Of a DNA stretch of 64,000 nucleotides, positions 52,104 to 62,117 are shown piece after piece. The DNA is taken from NCBI GenBank assembly GCA_023435895.1, contig JAEZLH010000010.1, positions 157,702 through 221,701 on the forward strand, given 5' to 3'. A program made the position numbers and the translations under genes. Source of the stretch: Bacillota bacterium (lineage in GTDB: Bacteria; Bacillota; Clostridia; Lachnospirales; Lachnospiraceae). How positions within the stretch are numbered: the stretch's first letter is position 1; each line of letters opens with the position of its first letter. Under the pieces are notes generated by a model. The model did no database searches. It saw nothing but the letters and a program-made list of their open reading frames with translations, and was not told the origin of the DNA.

Positions 52104-52556
52104 ATGTCAAACGTGTTTAAGAAATTAATTAGCAAAGAAATGGGAGAAGTTAATTACCATCGTTATTTTTCTTTAATTAAAAAGAATATGGAAGCAAAAA
52201 CGGTGGATAGCCAGACACTTTATAATGATATGTATGAGAAACTGAAATACAGAGATTTTAAATCCATAACAAAAATGCACAATCGATTAAATGATACGAT
52301 GTTATTGGCATTTCGAATCAGCAAGAATTTTTTCTTCGCTTTTATTGTATATCTTGCAGCTACAATCTTTCTAGTAACGAAAGATTTGCAGCCGCAGTTG
52401 ATGTTTATATCGATGGTTGCAATGAATGTATGTTTTGTTTATAAAATATACGAGTTTTTCGTTAATAAGTTCTGCTATATTGATGCACAAATTGTATTAA
52501 TCTATAAAGCGGTTTTGGATCGTATTATCCTAAATGAAAAAAAGGAACAAGGTTAA
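52104..52556 (+). CDS. Small membrane protein, unknown function
   Basis: 150-residue protein from ATG 52104, preceded by TAGGTGAT; an in-frame TTG 52086 is less likely. A basic soluble N-terminal half is followed by two hydrophobic segments (about 77-95 and 101-120) and a short charged tail. No family was recognised. It has its own terminator and lies between the candidate small RNA and the convergent GGDEF-EAL gene. Confidence 0.6.
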   Translation: MSNVFKKLISKEMGEVNYHRYFSLIKKNMEAKTVDSQTLYNDMYEKLKYRDFKSITKMHNRLNDTMLLAFRISKNFFFAFIVYLAATIFLVTKDLQPQLMFISMVAMNVCFVYKIYEFFVNKFCYIDAQIVLIYKAVLDRIILNEKKEQG

Positions 52557-52562
52557 TAATGA

Positions 52563-52606
52563 GACGATATGGTTTCTCGCGATGATGAGAGACTATATCG
52601 TTTTTT
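52563..52606. terminator. Terminator after the unknown membrane protein
   Basis: ACGATAT and ATATCGT with GTTTCTC/GAGAGAC (one G-U) form the stem, followed by TTTTTT. Confidence 0.8.
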
Positions 52607-52655
52607 AGTTATATCTTAAGGAAGGGTAGAATTCATCCTATGCAGCACTGGAGAA

Positions 52656-55103
52656 TTAATGAGCATGTAAATGAGAAGCCAGTTCTAACATTTTGACTTT
52701 GTTAATGGGTTTACTGAACAGATAGCCTTGAACCATATCACAACCTAGGTTTTGTAACCGCTCCAATTGAATCTGGCTCTCTACGCCCTCTGCAATTGCT
52801 TGAATATCTTTGTTATGTGCGAGTTGAATCATGGTATCCACCAATTGTTCATCATATACATTGGTTTCGATACTATCAATAAAAGATTTATCAATTTTTA
52901 AAGTGGTTACCGGTAGTTCTTTAAAATATTTAAGAGAGGAATAACCTGTACCGAAATCATCAAGGGATATGGAGATTCCGGCTTTGCGGAGTTGATTAAT
53001 CATGGAGGACCCTTTTTCTATGGAATTCATCAATACGGATTCTGTCATTTCCAAAGTAATGTAGTTAAGAGCTACTTGGTTGTTATAAAGTATTTCAAGA
53101 ACCTTATCTGCAAAATCATTCTGCATTAATTGTAATGCTGAAATGTTAATGGAGACCGGGATTGGGTGGGAGCTAGTGGCATTTAGTTCTTTCGCAAAGA
53201 TGGATGCTTCCCTAATAATCCACATGCCGAACTCTATCATAAGACCCATCTCTTCAATTGATTGGACTACTTCTTGTGGATTCATCTGAAGGTTACAGCT
53301 GTTATCCCATCTTAGTAAAGCCTCACAACCTACTAATTTTTGAGATTTGATTTCATAATAAGGTTGATAGTGCATTTGAAACGCGTTATTTTTGATGGCT
53401 TCTCTTATTGCTGCCTGTCTTCTTAATTTTTCTGAAAGTGCTTCGTTCATAGAATTTTCAAAGAGGACAATTTGATCCCGACCTAATTCCTTTGCTTTAT
53501 ATAAAGCAATGTCCGCTAGCTTAATCAGTTCATGTCGTCTCTTGGAATGAACTCCGTATAAGCTAATACCCATACTAATGGTTAGTAAGAAGGTGATGTC
53601 ATGAATGATGATAACTTCCTTCAAAGCGATACGAATGTCATTATGAATCCTGCGAAGCTCCTCTAAATTGTTAAAATTTCTGACTGTGATAATGAATTCA
53701 TCTCCACCGAATCTACCAATATGTATGAACTCATTTTCAAAACGTTTTAATCTTAAACCAGTGTGTTTGATGATTTCATCACCTACATCGTGACCGTAGG
53801 TGTCGTTTATTAATTTAAAATTATCAATATCTAAAAACCCGATGGAGAAGTTTTCTAATCCATTCATTAAAAGAAATTGACCGTCTATATAGCGTGTTAT
53901 AGAAAAACGATTCGCAAGACCGGTTAACTTATCTTTATAAATTAATTCATCGATTTGGCGTTCCTTATTTTCAATTACATCTATGGAGGCAATTAGTTCT
54001 TCGTTGGTGCTTTGCAGTTCTTCATTTGTCTGAGAATTTTCATCCATTAAGGCTTGAATTCGTAAGATCATATTATTATAGCGATGAGCTGTAATTCCAA
54101 TTTCATCCGAACCCATATCGATGGTAATGGAAGTTAGTTCATCATTTTTTGATTGTTCCATTACCCCTGCAATGTATTCAAGACGTCGGATGATAGAATG
54201 AGCCACTCCATAGAATAAGAGCAAAGATAATAACAGGACGACTAAAAAGGTAACGCAAAGGAACAGTAGTTGTTTATTCAGTGTAGAATAAAGAATACTG
54301 TGGTTCGGCATTATTACAACTTTCCATCCCCGTAACAGGGAGTCGTTATCAAACCCTTTTGAATAGTATAAAGATGGTCGAATGGTTGTCTCGTCAAAAA
54401 TGTTAGGAGAATCCTCGCGATTAGATATGACAACCTTATTCTGTTCGTTCATCAGATAGATAACACAATTGTCAGTTGTAAGGAGCTTGGAATTAAAGTT
54501 TGCTCTAATTGAATTAGGCGAAATATTTAATTTAATAATGTTATTGCTTTCGCTCCTTAAAAGGTTGAGCTTACGAATAAAAATGATACTTGCGTTAGTT
54601 CCCTGACCGTCAGCTTCTACATAGACGTTTTGATTGCTGTTCAGAAATTTTTTGTACCAATCCGTTCTCATAATATCAGGGGATAAGTAATGGGAAAAAT
54701 TTGTTTCAGATAAAGTTTTGTTATCATGATATAAATCAATCTGCTGTATAAATGGCTGAACCATTTGATGGGATAAAAACATGGAATCAATATCATGAAT
54801 CATGTTAAGTGTGTTCTCGGGGGAATCATGATCGGTTTCTAATCCCTGGTTTAAATCCTTATCACTAAAATAGGAGGTTGCTAAATTACTGGTGGTAGTA
54901 ATCATGGTGTTTATGGTTAGATGGATTCGTTCTAATTCATTATCTATTAAATCTTTCTCGCGGTTATTAACCTGAGATTTCATCTGGTAGCCAAAGAATA
55001 TTAAGAGACTGATAATAGGTAATAAGATGCCAAATAGGTATATCATTAAGACTTTTCTTTTTATTCGTATGTCATTAATCTTGAACTTGAAAATTTTTAG
55101 CAT
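52656..55103 (-). CDS. GGDEF-EAL protein with double Cache sensor
   Basis: 815-residue membrane protein. An N-terminal membrane helix (about 17-37) and a second one (about 279-302) bracket a 240-residue extracellular double-Cache-like sensor. A short HAMP-like linker and coiled coil lead to a GGDEF domain with GRFGGDEF intact (about residue 465) and DIDNFKLINDTYGHDVGDE. The EAL domain has EALLRW, LEMTES, LDDFGTGYSSL and AIAEGVES intact. So it could both make and degrade c-di-GMP. No c-di-GMP riboswitch was recognised nearby. Ligand of the Cache unknown. Confidence 0.93.
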   Translation of the reverse strand: MLKIFKFKINDIRIKRKVLMIYLFGILLPIISLLIFFGYQMKSQVNNREKDLIDNELERIHLTINTMITTTSNLATSYFSDKDLNQGLETDHDSPENTLNMIHDIDSMFLSHQMVQPFIQQIDLYHDNKTLSETNFSHYLSPDIMRTDWYKKFLNSNQNVYVEADGQGTNASIIFIRKLNLLRSESNNIIKLNISPNSIRANFNSKLLTTDNCVIYLMNEQNKVVISNREDSPNIFDETTIRPSLYYSKGFDNDSLLRGWKVVIMPNHSILYSTLNKQLLFLCVTFLVVLLLSLLLFYGVAHSIIRRLEYIAGVMEQSKNDELTSITIDMGSDEIGITAHRYNNMILRIQALMDENSQTNEELQSTNEELIASIDVIENKERQIDELIYKDKLTGLANRFSITRYIDGQFLLMNGLENFSIGFLDIDNFKLINDTYGHDVGDEIIKHTGLRLKRFENEFIHIGRFGGDEFIITVRNFNNLEELRRIHNDIRIALKEVIIIHDITFLLTISMGISLYGVHSKRRHELIKLADIALYKAKELGRDQIVLFENSMNEALSEKLRRQAAIREAIKNNAFQMHYQPYYEIKSQKLVGCEALLRWDNSCNLQMNPQEVVQSIEEMGLMIEFGMWIIREASIFAKELNATSSHPIPVSINISALQLMQNDFADKVLEILYNNQVALNYITLEMTESVLMNSIEKGSSMINQLRKAGISISLDDFGTGYSSLKYFKELPVTTLKIDKSFIDSIETNVYDEQLVDTMIQLAHNKDIQAIAEGVESQIQLERLQNLGCDMVQGYLFSKPINKVKMLELASHLHAH

Positions 55104-55239
55104 AATATCCCTACTTCCATTGATTGAATTTTGTGTAATGTCGCATAATCATAGGATTGTAATTATAGTATCATTTTATATCTGAATATGTCAATACATG
55201 TACTGTTTCCAGCACTTTAGGGAGGGCTGCGGCGGTTCT

Positions 55240-55314
55240 TAATGCAAATACTCCTTCTCGGAAATTATTTGTCGTAATCATTATGCCAAGTTCTGAATTG
55301 GGATTGAACAATAA
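55240..55314 (+). repeat. Dispersed intergenic repeat, family 2, copy 3
   Basis: CTCCTTCTCGGAAATTATTT, then ATTATGCCAAGTTCTGAATT and GGGATTGAACAATAAC match 36495-36624 and 63435-63511. It lies in the 350-base gap 55104-55452, which otherwise holds no gene; the GGDEF-EAL promoter probably lies at its left end. Confidence 0.6.
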
Positions 55315-55452
55315 CCTGCGACCGTAAGGTTACGTGAGGTAATATTATTCTGGTATAAAAGTCATACGGGGCTTTTGAACATATATTATACAGAATAATG
55401 AACTAGCTTTCCTGATATATTTATAATAAGAAATAATTGAATTGGTGATGAG

Positions 55453-55674
55453 ATGGAAGAGAATGATAGCAAACAATACAATATAAATTTATTTATTAAG
55501 TTAGGGATTGTTGTTCTGAGTATTATTATTATAGTAGGTGCGGGGATGAGAATATTGCCTGGAGCAATCTCCGTAACTTCAACAGGGAACAAGAAAGATT
55601 TACCAATTTATTGCGTAAATACCAATGAGAGAAAGGTGGCATTAACCTTTGATGTAGCCTGGGGTAATGGTTAA
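55453..55674 (+). pseudogene. Truncated pdaB-like polysaccharide deacetylase
   Basis: 73 codons remain: a short N-terminus, one membrane helix (about 14-32), then PIYCVNTNERKVALTFDVAWGNG and stop. The sequence is the start of a PdaB-like sporulation deacetylase; an intact gene continues for about 170 residues with the NodB catalytic core (TFF, HxxxH, RPPFG). The break comes exactly after the first NodB motif, and a large serine recombinase follows 280 bp later. The missing 3' part is not in 57515-57673 either. Either the gene was cut by the element or it is part of a longer rearrangement. Confidence 0.8.
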
Positions 55675-55749
55675 TTATGCGAAATAATCTCCTGCAAATC
55701 ATGAACAGTATAACTTAGTCATACAATATAGTTGATGAACAGGATATAG

Positions 55750-55971
55750 GTGTTGAATGTGGAGAGTAATGAAGGAATTATTGATAATAATGAAATATTT
55801 TATCAGGATTACAAGGTGATTAGAGAATATAATGCCAGGTTTTCGCGATATGAGTTGATTAGAAACATCATAACTGAGCATATGGAGCTGGAGAGAATGG
55901 ATAACCTGGGGAACAGGGATTTTGGTAATAATCTTAAAGGGGATGAACCCGATGACAGACAATCGAAGTGA
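55750..55971 (+). CDS. Small protein overlapping the recombinase gene
   Basis: 73-residue acidic protein from GTG 55750 (the TTG codon at 55753 would also fit). It has no recognised domain; the sequence (EGIIDNNEIFYQDYK, RFSRYELIRNI, HMELERMDN) suggests two or three helices. It overlaps the start of the recombinase by 20 bases, so translation may be coupled. A directionality factor or regulatory partner of the recombinase is possible by position only. Confidence 0.5.
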   Translation: MLNVESNEGIIDNNEIFYQDYKVIREYNARFSRYELIRNIITEHMELERMDNLGNRDFGNNLKGDEPDDRQSK

Positions 55972-57514
55972 ATTTCTGGTCGGATTATATATTCGCTTAT
56001 CTAGAGAGGATGGGGATAAGGAAGAAAGTAATTCGGTTACGAATCAAAGAAGTATGTTATTAAAATTTACCCACGAGCAAAAGGATTTGATTTTACAGGA
56101 TACCTATATTGATGACGGATATAGCGGAACAAATTTTCAACGACCGGATTTTGAAAGAATGATTCAGGATATTAAAAGGAAAAGAATTAATTGTGTTATT
56201 GTAAAAGATCTGTCCAGATTTGGGAGGGATTACATAGAGACTGGTCATTATATTGAACGTTTTTTTGTACAAAATAATATTCGGTTTATAGCGGTTAATG
56301 ATGGGATCGATAGCTATTATTCACAATACGATTTGCTAATGCCAATCAAGAATATATTCAACCAACAGTATGCCCAGGATATTTCTCAAAAGGTGCAGTC
56401 ATCCTTTAAGGTGAGGCAAAAGGAAGGACAATTTATTGGAGCTTTTCCAAGCTACGGTTACAAGAGAAATCCGACAGATAAGCATTCTCTTATTATCGAT
56501 GAGTATGCGGCTGGTATTGTATTAAGAATTTTTCAGTCATTTGCAAATGGCAAAGGTAAGTTAATGATTGCAAAGCATTTGAATGCAGAAGGTATTTTGT
56601 GCCCCACTGAATACAAGCTGGAGCATGGGATGAATTACCGTAATAGCAATAAGCTTCTTGCCACCAATTATTGGACTTATTCCACAATCAACCATATACT
56701 CAGAAATCAAATGTATCTTGGAGACATGGTACAAGGCAAAACCTCCAGAAAAATGAAAGGAAAAGCACGTTACCTTCCAAAGGAAGAATGGATTGTTGTT
56801 AAGGAAAGACATCCTGCTATTATTAATAAAGAACTTTGGGAGAGAGTACAACATAATCTGAAGAGTCAAACAAGCAACTCGGATCACAGCCAGAGGGAAG
56901 GAATGTTTGCAGGGGTTTTAAAATGTGGTGATTGTAAAAGGGCGTTGTCTAAAAATAAAAACTTGGGGCAAATTCATTATGTTTGCGGTACTTACAAAAA
57001 CTATGGTAAGGAACGATGTACCTCTCACCGAATTAATCAGAGCATCCTAGAAGAAATAATTATGATGGAATTGAATGAAATACTGGGGCATATTGAAAAT
57101 ATATCTGATCTGATTCGAGAACAAATAGTTGAAGGTTCGGGTCAAAATAGCAAAATCTCTAAGGAGAATGAATTGATTCAGATTGATAAGGAAATGGAAA
57201 AGGTAAAAAGGAATAAAAGATATGCCTATCAGGATTATAGAGAAGGCTTAATTAATCAGGAGGAATATCTGGAATATAGAAAAGTGTGTGATGATAAACT
57301 TACCTATTACAAGAAACATAGAGTTAAACTATTACAAAGTGAGAAAGAAGCGAATGAAATTACAACATCTTCGTGGATAAAGAGAGTTTTAGAAAATGGT
57401 GTGATTGATGAGTTGGATCGGAGTATTATCGTAAAAATGGTAGATACCATATATGTTTATGAAGATAGAACCATTCGGATAATTTATAATTTTAGTGGTA
57501 GATTAGTTGAATAG
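55952..57514 (+). CDS. Large serine recombinase
   Basis: 520-residue site-specific recombinase. The catalytic domain has the nucleophile Ser in GLYIRLSREDGD, the motif TYIDDGYSGTNFQRP and KDLSRFGRDY. A recombinase domain (about 165-270), a zinc ribbon with CGDC and CGTYKNYG (two further Cys-containing segments) and a coiled coil (EKVKRNKRYAYQDY...) follow. It resembles the TndX/TnpX group that moves integrative elements and sometimes excises sporulation-gene insertions. ATG 55952 is 9 bases after AAAGGGG; ATG 55943 abuts it. A truncated pdaB lies upstream, no other element genes are seen. Confidence 0.94.
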   Translation: MTDNRSEFLVGLYIRLSREDGDKEESNSVTNQRSMLLKFTHEQKDLILQDTYIDDGYSGTNFQRPDFERMIQDIKRKRINCVIVKDLSRFGRDYIETGHYIERFFVQNNIRFIAVNDGIDSYYSQYDLLMPIKNIFNQQYAQDISQKVQSSFKVRQKEGQFIGAFPSYGYKRNPTDKHSLIIDEYAAGIVLRIFQSFANGKGKLMIAKHLNAEGILCPTEYKLEHGMNYRNSNKLLATNYWTYSTINHILRNQMYLGDMVQGKTSRKMKGKARYLPKEEWIVVKERHPAIINKELWERVQHNLKSQTSNSDHSQREGMFAGVLKCGDCKRALSKNKNLGQIHYVCGTYKNYGKERCTSHRINQSILEEIIMMELNEILGHIENISDLIREQIVEGSGQNSKISKENELIQIDKEMEKVKRNKRYAYQDYREGLINQEEYLEYRKVCDDKLTYYKKHRVKLLQSEKEANEITTSSWIKRVLENGVIDELDRSIIVKMVDTIYVYEDRTIRIIYNFSGRLVE

Positions 57515-57596
57515 TCTGCTATGTTATTGTGTAAAATATCTCCTATTTGAATTCCATTTGTGATATGCTACTATTATAGATAAAATCGTTTGTTAA

Positions 57597-57636
57597 TACA
57601 AATTGCCATTGCTACAGTATAAACAGACCTTAATTA
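57597..57636 (+). repeat. Dispersed intergenic repeat, family 1, copy C (short)
   Basis: CAAATTGCCATTGCTACAGT and TATAAACAGACCTTA match copy A in about 31 of 35 positions. It lies between the recombinase and sbcD, and the left part of the repeat is missing. Confidence 0.6.
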
Positions 57637-57673
57637 AATATACCATTATAGGATTACATAGGAGGAAGATAAG

Positions 57674-58834
57674 TTGAAACTATTTCATATCTCTGATTTA
57701 CATATTGGTAAGCAATTACATTATTATAACCTTGGAAGTAACCAGTCGGAGGTGTTGGATCAGATTGTGCAAAAGGCAAAGGAATATCAGCCTTCTGCCA
57801 TTCTGATTGCAGGGGATATCTTTGATAAGTCGGTGCCTTCCGCAGAGGCATACTCTATCTTTGATCGTTTTTTGATCAATCTTTCGGAGCTTAATCCGGG
57901 TATACCAATCCTGATTATAGCCGGAAATCATGATTCTGCTCAACGACTGAATTATGCAAGTGCTTTCTTAGAGAAGCATCATATTTACATATCGGTTATG
58001 CCCCCTCAGAAAGAGGAGGAATATTTAAAAAGGATAGTGCTTTCGGATGAACATGGAACGGTTAATTTCTATTTGCTACCGTTTGTGAAACCTGGCTTTA
58101 TAAGGCATCTCTTTGAAGAAGGAACCATAACAACCTATGATGAAGCCATCAGGGCGTTGATTGGCAGAGAACAGATTGATTATTCCCAAAGAAATGTACT
58201 AATCTCCCATCAGTTTTATGTGGCGGGAGGAGTTTCCCCTGAAATTTGTGAGTCAGAACAACTTTTTCTATCGGTGGGGGGGATGGACAGTGTGGATGTT
58301 GAATGCATTAGGGCGTTTGATTACGTAGCCCTCGGACATTTACATGGCGCACAGCAAATCGGTGAAAAACATATTCGGTACAGTGGAACACCCCTCAAAT
58401 ATTCAACCAGTGAGGAGAAGCATAAGAAATCCATCACTATGGTTACGCTTCATAAAAAGGGAGACTTATTGATAGAGCAAATACCTCTTGTGGTTAGTCA
58501 GGATGTTCGAAAGCTGAAGGGAACCTTGATGGATATCATTCAACAGGCAAACGAGTGCAACAGACATGATTTTGTCAGTGTTACCTTGACGGATGAAGAG
58601 GATTTGTTTAAACCAAAGGATCAGTTGGAGGAGCATTACGACTATATATTAGATATCAAGGTGGAGAACAGCAGGACAAGAGCGCAGCTGGAGGATTTGC
58701 CAGGTGAAGCCACCGTTCTTGATCCATATGAAGCCTTTTTGGAGTTTTATACTGAAATGCAAGGGGTGCCCATGAATCGAGAAGAAGAAAACATCCTTCA
58801 AGAGGTGATTAATCATGTAAAGGGGGAAGTGTAG
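57674..58834 (+). CDS. sbcD: Exonuclease SbcD
   Basis: 386-residue nuclease subunit of the SbcCD complex that cleaves DNA hairpins and double-strand ends. The Mre11-type phosphoesterase motifs SDLHIGK, GDIFDKSVPSAEAY, GNHDSAQRL, SHQF and GHLHGAQQI give the two-metal site. TTG start, 8 bases after GGAGG. sbcC follows after one base. The pair may help with long palindromes such as those in this window. Confidence 0.95.
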   Translation: MKLFHISDLHIGKQLHYYNLGSNQSEVLDQIVQKAKEYQPSAILIAGDIFDKSVPSAEAYSIFDRFLINLSELNPGIPILIIAGNHDSAQRLNYASAFLEKHHIYISVMPPQKEEEYLKRIVLSDEHGTVNFYLLPFVKPGFIRHLFEEGTITTYDEAIRALIGREQIDYSQRNVLISHQFYVAGGVSPEICESEQLFLSVGGMDSVDVECIRAFDYVALGHLHGAQQIGEKHIRYSGTPLKYSTSEEKHKKSITMVTLHKKGDLLIEQIPLVVSQDVRKLKGTLMDIIQQANECNRHDFVSVTLTDEEDLFKPKDQLEEHYDYILDIKVENSRTRAQLEDLPGEATVLDPYEAFLEFYTEMQGVPMNREEENILQEVINHVKGEV

Positions 58835-58835
58835 A

Positions 58836-61800
58836 ATGAACCCGATTTATATCAGGATGTCCGCCTTTGGCTCCTATGCTGGTGTTGAAACCGTAGATTT
58901 TAGTGATGTGAATCATGGAATTTTCTTGATTACCGGGGATACGGGAGCAGGGAAGACAACCATATTTGATGCCATTACCTATGCTTTATATGATGATACA
59001 AGCGGCGGCAAGCGTGATGGGGAAATGATGCGCAGTCAGTTTGCAGAGGAAGAAATCAGAACCTTTGTAACCTTAAAGTTTAGCTATAATGAAGAAATAT
59101 ATACCATAACACGTTACCCCCGTCAAAATCGAATATCAAAAAGGAAAAATAAAGACGGAGAATATACCCTGACGGTAGATCAACCCAGTGTTGAGCTGAT
59201 TATGCCGGATGGAATGGTATTTCCCGGAAAGATGAAAGAAACCAATCAAAAGATAGTTGATATTGTAGGACTAGACAGAAATCAGTTTACCCAAATTGCA
59301 ATGATAGCACAAGGAGATTTCTTAAAGCTCCTTCATGCGCCCTCCAAGGAAAGAAAAGAGATTTTCTCAAAGATATTTGATACAAGGATTTATTGGCGCA
59401 TAGAAGAGGAACTGAAAAGCAGAGCGAAAGCCATGTATGGTCAGTTGGAGGATAACCGTAAGGATATCGTTCGCGAAACGGAGAATATTCAATATAGGAA
59501 AGAAGAGCAGGCATTCTCAGAAGGAAATGTAAAGCCAACCTATTTAGAAAGTGATCCGGACAAGCTATTGGAATTGATCCGCTTACTAATTGATGAAGCA
59601 AAAGAGAAGGAAGAAGAGATTAATCATAACATAACGGAAAGACAGCTTGAACTAGATGGATTAAATATAAAATTACAACAGGCAGAAGGAATTAACCGCA
59701 TATTCCTGGTTCTAGATGAATTAAAGAGGGCAAGAGAAGCACTGGAATCCAAACGGGATGGGATGGAAGTCTTAAAAGCACAAATGGAAGCTGCAAAAAA
59801 AGCTTCTTTCATAGAGGGCAAAGAGATGATATATCTTGCAAAGCAAAGGGAAGTAATTGCTTGTGAGAAACGAATTAGCGAGAGAACGATTTGGCTGGAG
59901 AGCAATAATGAATTACTTCAACAGCAAAAGCTTAAAATGGAAGAGTCAGAAAGTGTATTAAAAAAGGATGCTCCCAAACTTTCAGCTAAGATTGTTCAAA
60001 TACAGGATTTACTTCCCAAATATGAACGTTATGATAGCATGGCTGTTGAAGCAGAGGGACTTAAGAAGAAGCTTTGGACAATAGGAGCAAAATTAAGCAA
60101 AACAGTGGAGAACAATGAGAAAGCGAGTCTTCGGAAAGTACAACTGGATCAGGAACAGTCAGAGCATAAACCGTTGATGGATCAAATTGAACTTCTTACC
60201 CAAACCATGAATCAGCTGAGTGAACGAAAAAAGTTCTTGGAAGGACTTTGTGTCACGCTTCAATCGATACATAATTTAAAGCGCTTGTATGATAAAGCAG
60301 AAGAAGCTTATAAAACTTCTGTCACCGAAAGTAAGGAAAGAACAAAGGAATATGATCAGAAGTATCATGAGTTTATAGAAGGACAAGCCGCTCTATTAGC
60401 GTCAACATTGGAGGAGGGAGCTCCTTGTCCGGTATGTGGTTCACTAACGCATCCCATGGTTACAATTACAAATGGACAAAAGGTCAGTCAGAGTGAACTA
60501 GACTCAGCGAAAAAATCAATGGATGATGGGAATAAAAATGTTCTTTCCAAGCTGGAAGAATTTCAGACGGTTAAGCACAAGTATGAAGGAACTTTGCAAT
60601 TAGCTGAGCATGAAGGAAAAAGGTTATTAGGGGAGGAGTTTACTTCGAACCCACAAGCCTATGATAGAGTGAATGCTGAATTATTTGACTGTGAAAAGCA
60701 GTTGAAAGAAGCAATTAAGAATAGGGAAACAGCCATTTCAGCTAAAACCAGGTATGAGAGAAATGAAGCGGAAGTAAAAGAGCTAATTCATGTTATGGAG
60801 GGATACACCCAGGAGAAAGAAGAATTGGAGTATACCCTAAAAGAGAAGGAAATTCTTCTGGCACAGCAGGAAGCTTCACTAAAGGCACTAAGAGAGGCCT
60901 TGATTTATAACGGTAAGCAGGAAGCATTATCTGAAATAGCGGCGGCAGGCAGCAGAATTACAGAACTGGAGCAGTCAAATAACAGAATTGTCAAGAGCTA
61001 TCAGCTGTTACTAAATGAAATTACAAAAAAGCAAGGAGAACTTAGTACGGAAGGAGAAATGTTAATTAGACTTTCCTTAGAGAAGGAGGAAGCTTCTGAG
61101 CTATTCCTTCAGGAGGTGTCAAAACAGGGCTTTGAGGACATTCATCAATACCGCAAAGCAATTCTAACCTCTGATGAAATCGATAGCATGAATACAGTTT
61201 ATCAAAATTACCGGGAAGAATGGATAAAGAATACGGAGAACCTAAAGAACTATAGTGAGCAGACAGAGGGTAAAACGAAGGTTGATACGCAGGAAATGCT
61301 TACTAAACGAGAAGAGCTTTTCAGTATTAAGAACAAATTGGAGAAAGAAAGCAAAGAACTATATGGAGTTCGAACCGGAAATGAATCTATTTATGAAAGA
61401 ATAAATAAGCTGTTAGCCATTAGAACCAGTTTAAAGGAGCGATACTCCAATATTACCAGATTGGATAATACAGCAAATGGAAAACTAAGCCATTGTCATT
61501 TGAACTTCCAGACCTATATTCAAAGAAGATATTTTAATTATGTAATCAGAGAGGCGAATAAAAGGCTATATATTATGTCAAACAGTCAATTCCTGCTTCG
61601 GTGCAGGGATGTGAAGGATTTGGCGGGTCAAGGGGAAGTGGGGCTGGATCTGGATGTGTACAGCCTGGTCAATGATCAAACCAGGGATGTAAAGACTTTA
61701 TCAGGTGGAGAATCGTTCATTGCTGCTTTAGCAATGGCTCTTGGTATGGCGGACATTATACAAAATTCTGCCGGACGCATTCATATTGATACGATGTTTA

Positions 61801-61991
61801 TTGATGAAGGATTTGGTTCGCTAAGTGATGAGACTAGAATGCAGGCAATTAAGATTCTAAATGATCTCTCAGAAGGAAAGAGACTTGTGGGGATTATCTC
61901 ACATGTTACTGAATTAAAAGCTCAGATCGAAACAAAATTGGTGGTAACCAAAAGCGAGAAGGGCAGCAGGGTAAAGTGGGAGCTTGGATGA
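58836..61991 (+). CDS. sbcC: Exonuclease SbcC (SMC-like ATPase)
   Basis: 1051-residue Rad50-like ATPase. Walker A TGDTGAGKTTIFDAITYALY lies near the N-terminus, two long coiled coils meet at the zinc hook CPVCG (Cys531 and Cys534), and the C-terminal ABC signature LSGGESFIAALAMALG, Walker B DTMFIDEGFGSLSD and the following H-loop are intact. It acts with SbcD. Start 58836 overlaps the region just after the sbcD stop and has GGGGGAAG upstream. Ends at a long hairpin terminator. Confidence 0.96.
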   Translation: MNPIYIRMSAFGSYAGVETVDFSDVNHGIFLITGDTGAGKTTIFDAITYALYDDTSGGKRDGEMMRSQFAEEEIRTFVTLKFSYNEEIYTITRYPRQNRISKRKNKDGEYTLTVDQPSVELIMPDGMVFPGKMKETNQKIVDIVGLDRNQFTQIAMIAQGDFLKLLHAPSKERKEIFSKIFDTRIYWRIEEELKSRAKAMYGQLEDNRKDIVRETENIQYRKEEQAFSEGNVKPTYLESDPDKLLELIRLLIDEAKEKEEEINHNITERQLELDGLNIKLQQAEGINRIFLVLDELKRAREALESKRDGMEVLKAQMEAAKKASFIEGKEMIYLAKQREVIACEKRISERTIWLESNNELLQQQKLKMEESESVLKKDAPKLSAKIVQIQDLLPKYERYDSMAVEAEGLKKKLWTIGAKLSKTVENNEKASLRKVQLDQEQSEHKPLMDQIELLTQTMNQLSERKKFLEGLCVTLQSIHNLKRLYDKAEEAYKTSVTESKERTKEYDQKYHEFIEGQAALLASTLEEGAPCPVCGSLTHPMVTITNGQKVSQSELDSAKKSMDDGNKNVLSKLEEFQTVKHKYEGTLQLAEHEGKRLLGEEFTSNPQAYDRVNAELFDCEKQLKEAIKNRETAISAKTRYERNEAEVKELIHVMEGYTQEKEELEYTLKEKEILLAQQEASLKALREALIYNGKQEALSEIAAAGSRITELEQSNNRIVKSYQLLLNEITKKQGELSTEGEMLIRLSLEKEEASELFLQEVSKQGFEDIHQYRKAILTSDEIDSMNTVYQNYREEWIKNTENLKNYSEQTEGKTKVDTQEMLTKREELFSIKNKLEKESKELYGVRTGNESIYERINKLLAIRTSLKERYSNITRLDNTANGKLSHCHLNFQTYIQRRYFNYVIREANKRLYIMSNSQFLLRCRDVKDLAGQGEVGLDLDVYSLVNDQTRDVKTLSGGESFIAALAMALGMADIIQNSAGRIHIDTMFIDEGFGSLSDETRMQAIKILNDLSEGKRLVGIISHVTELKAQIETKLVVTKSEKGSRVKWELG

Positions 61992-62022
61992 TTTGGTCTA
62001 GTCAGTAAGTGAATGTAATCTA

Positions 62023-62117
62023 ATAAGAGAGGGCTTGTGCGGCACAGAGATAAGCGAAGAGAAACTTGCTTCAATTATTTTATTTATCTCGGTGCGGTAA
62101 AGTCCTCTTTTTCTTTT
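62023..62117 (+). terminator. Long terminator hairpin after sbcC
   Basis: AAGAGAGGGCTTGTGCGGCA with AGAGATAA and, on the right, TTATCTCGGTGCGG with TAAAGTCCTCTT pair imperfectly, followed by TTTTTCTTTT. Confidence 0.65.
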
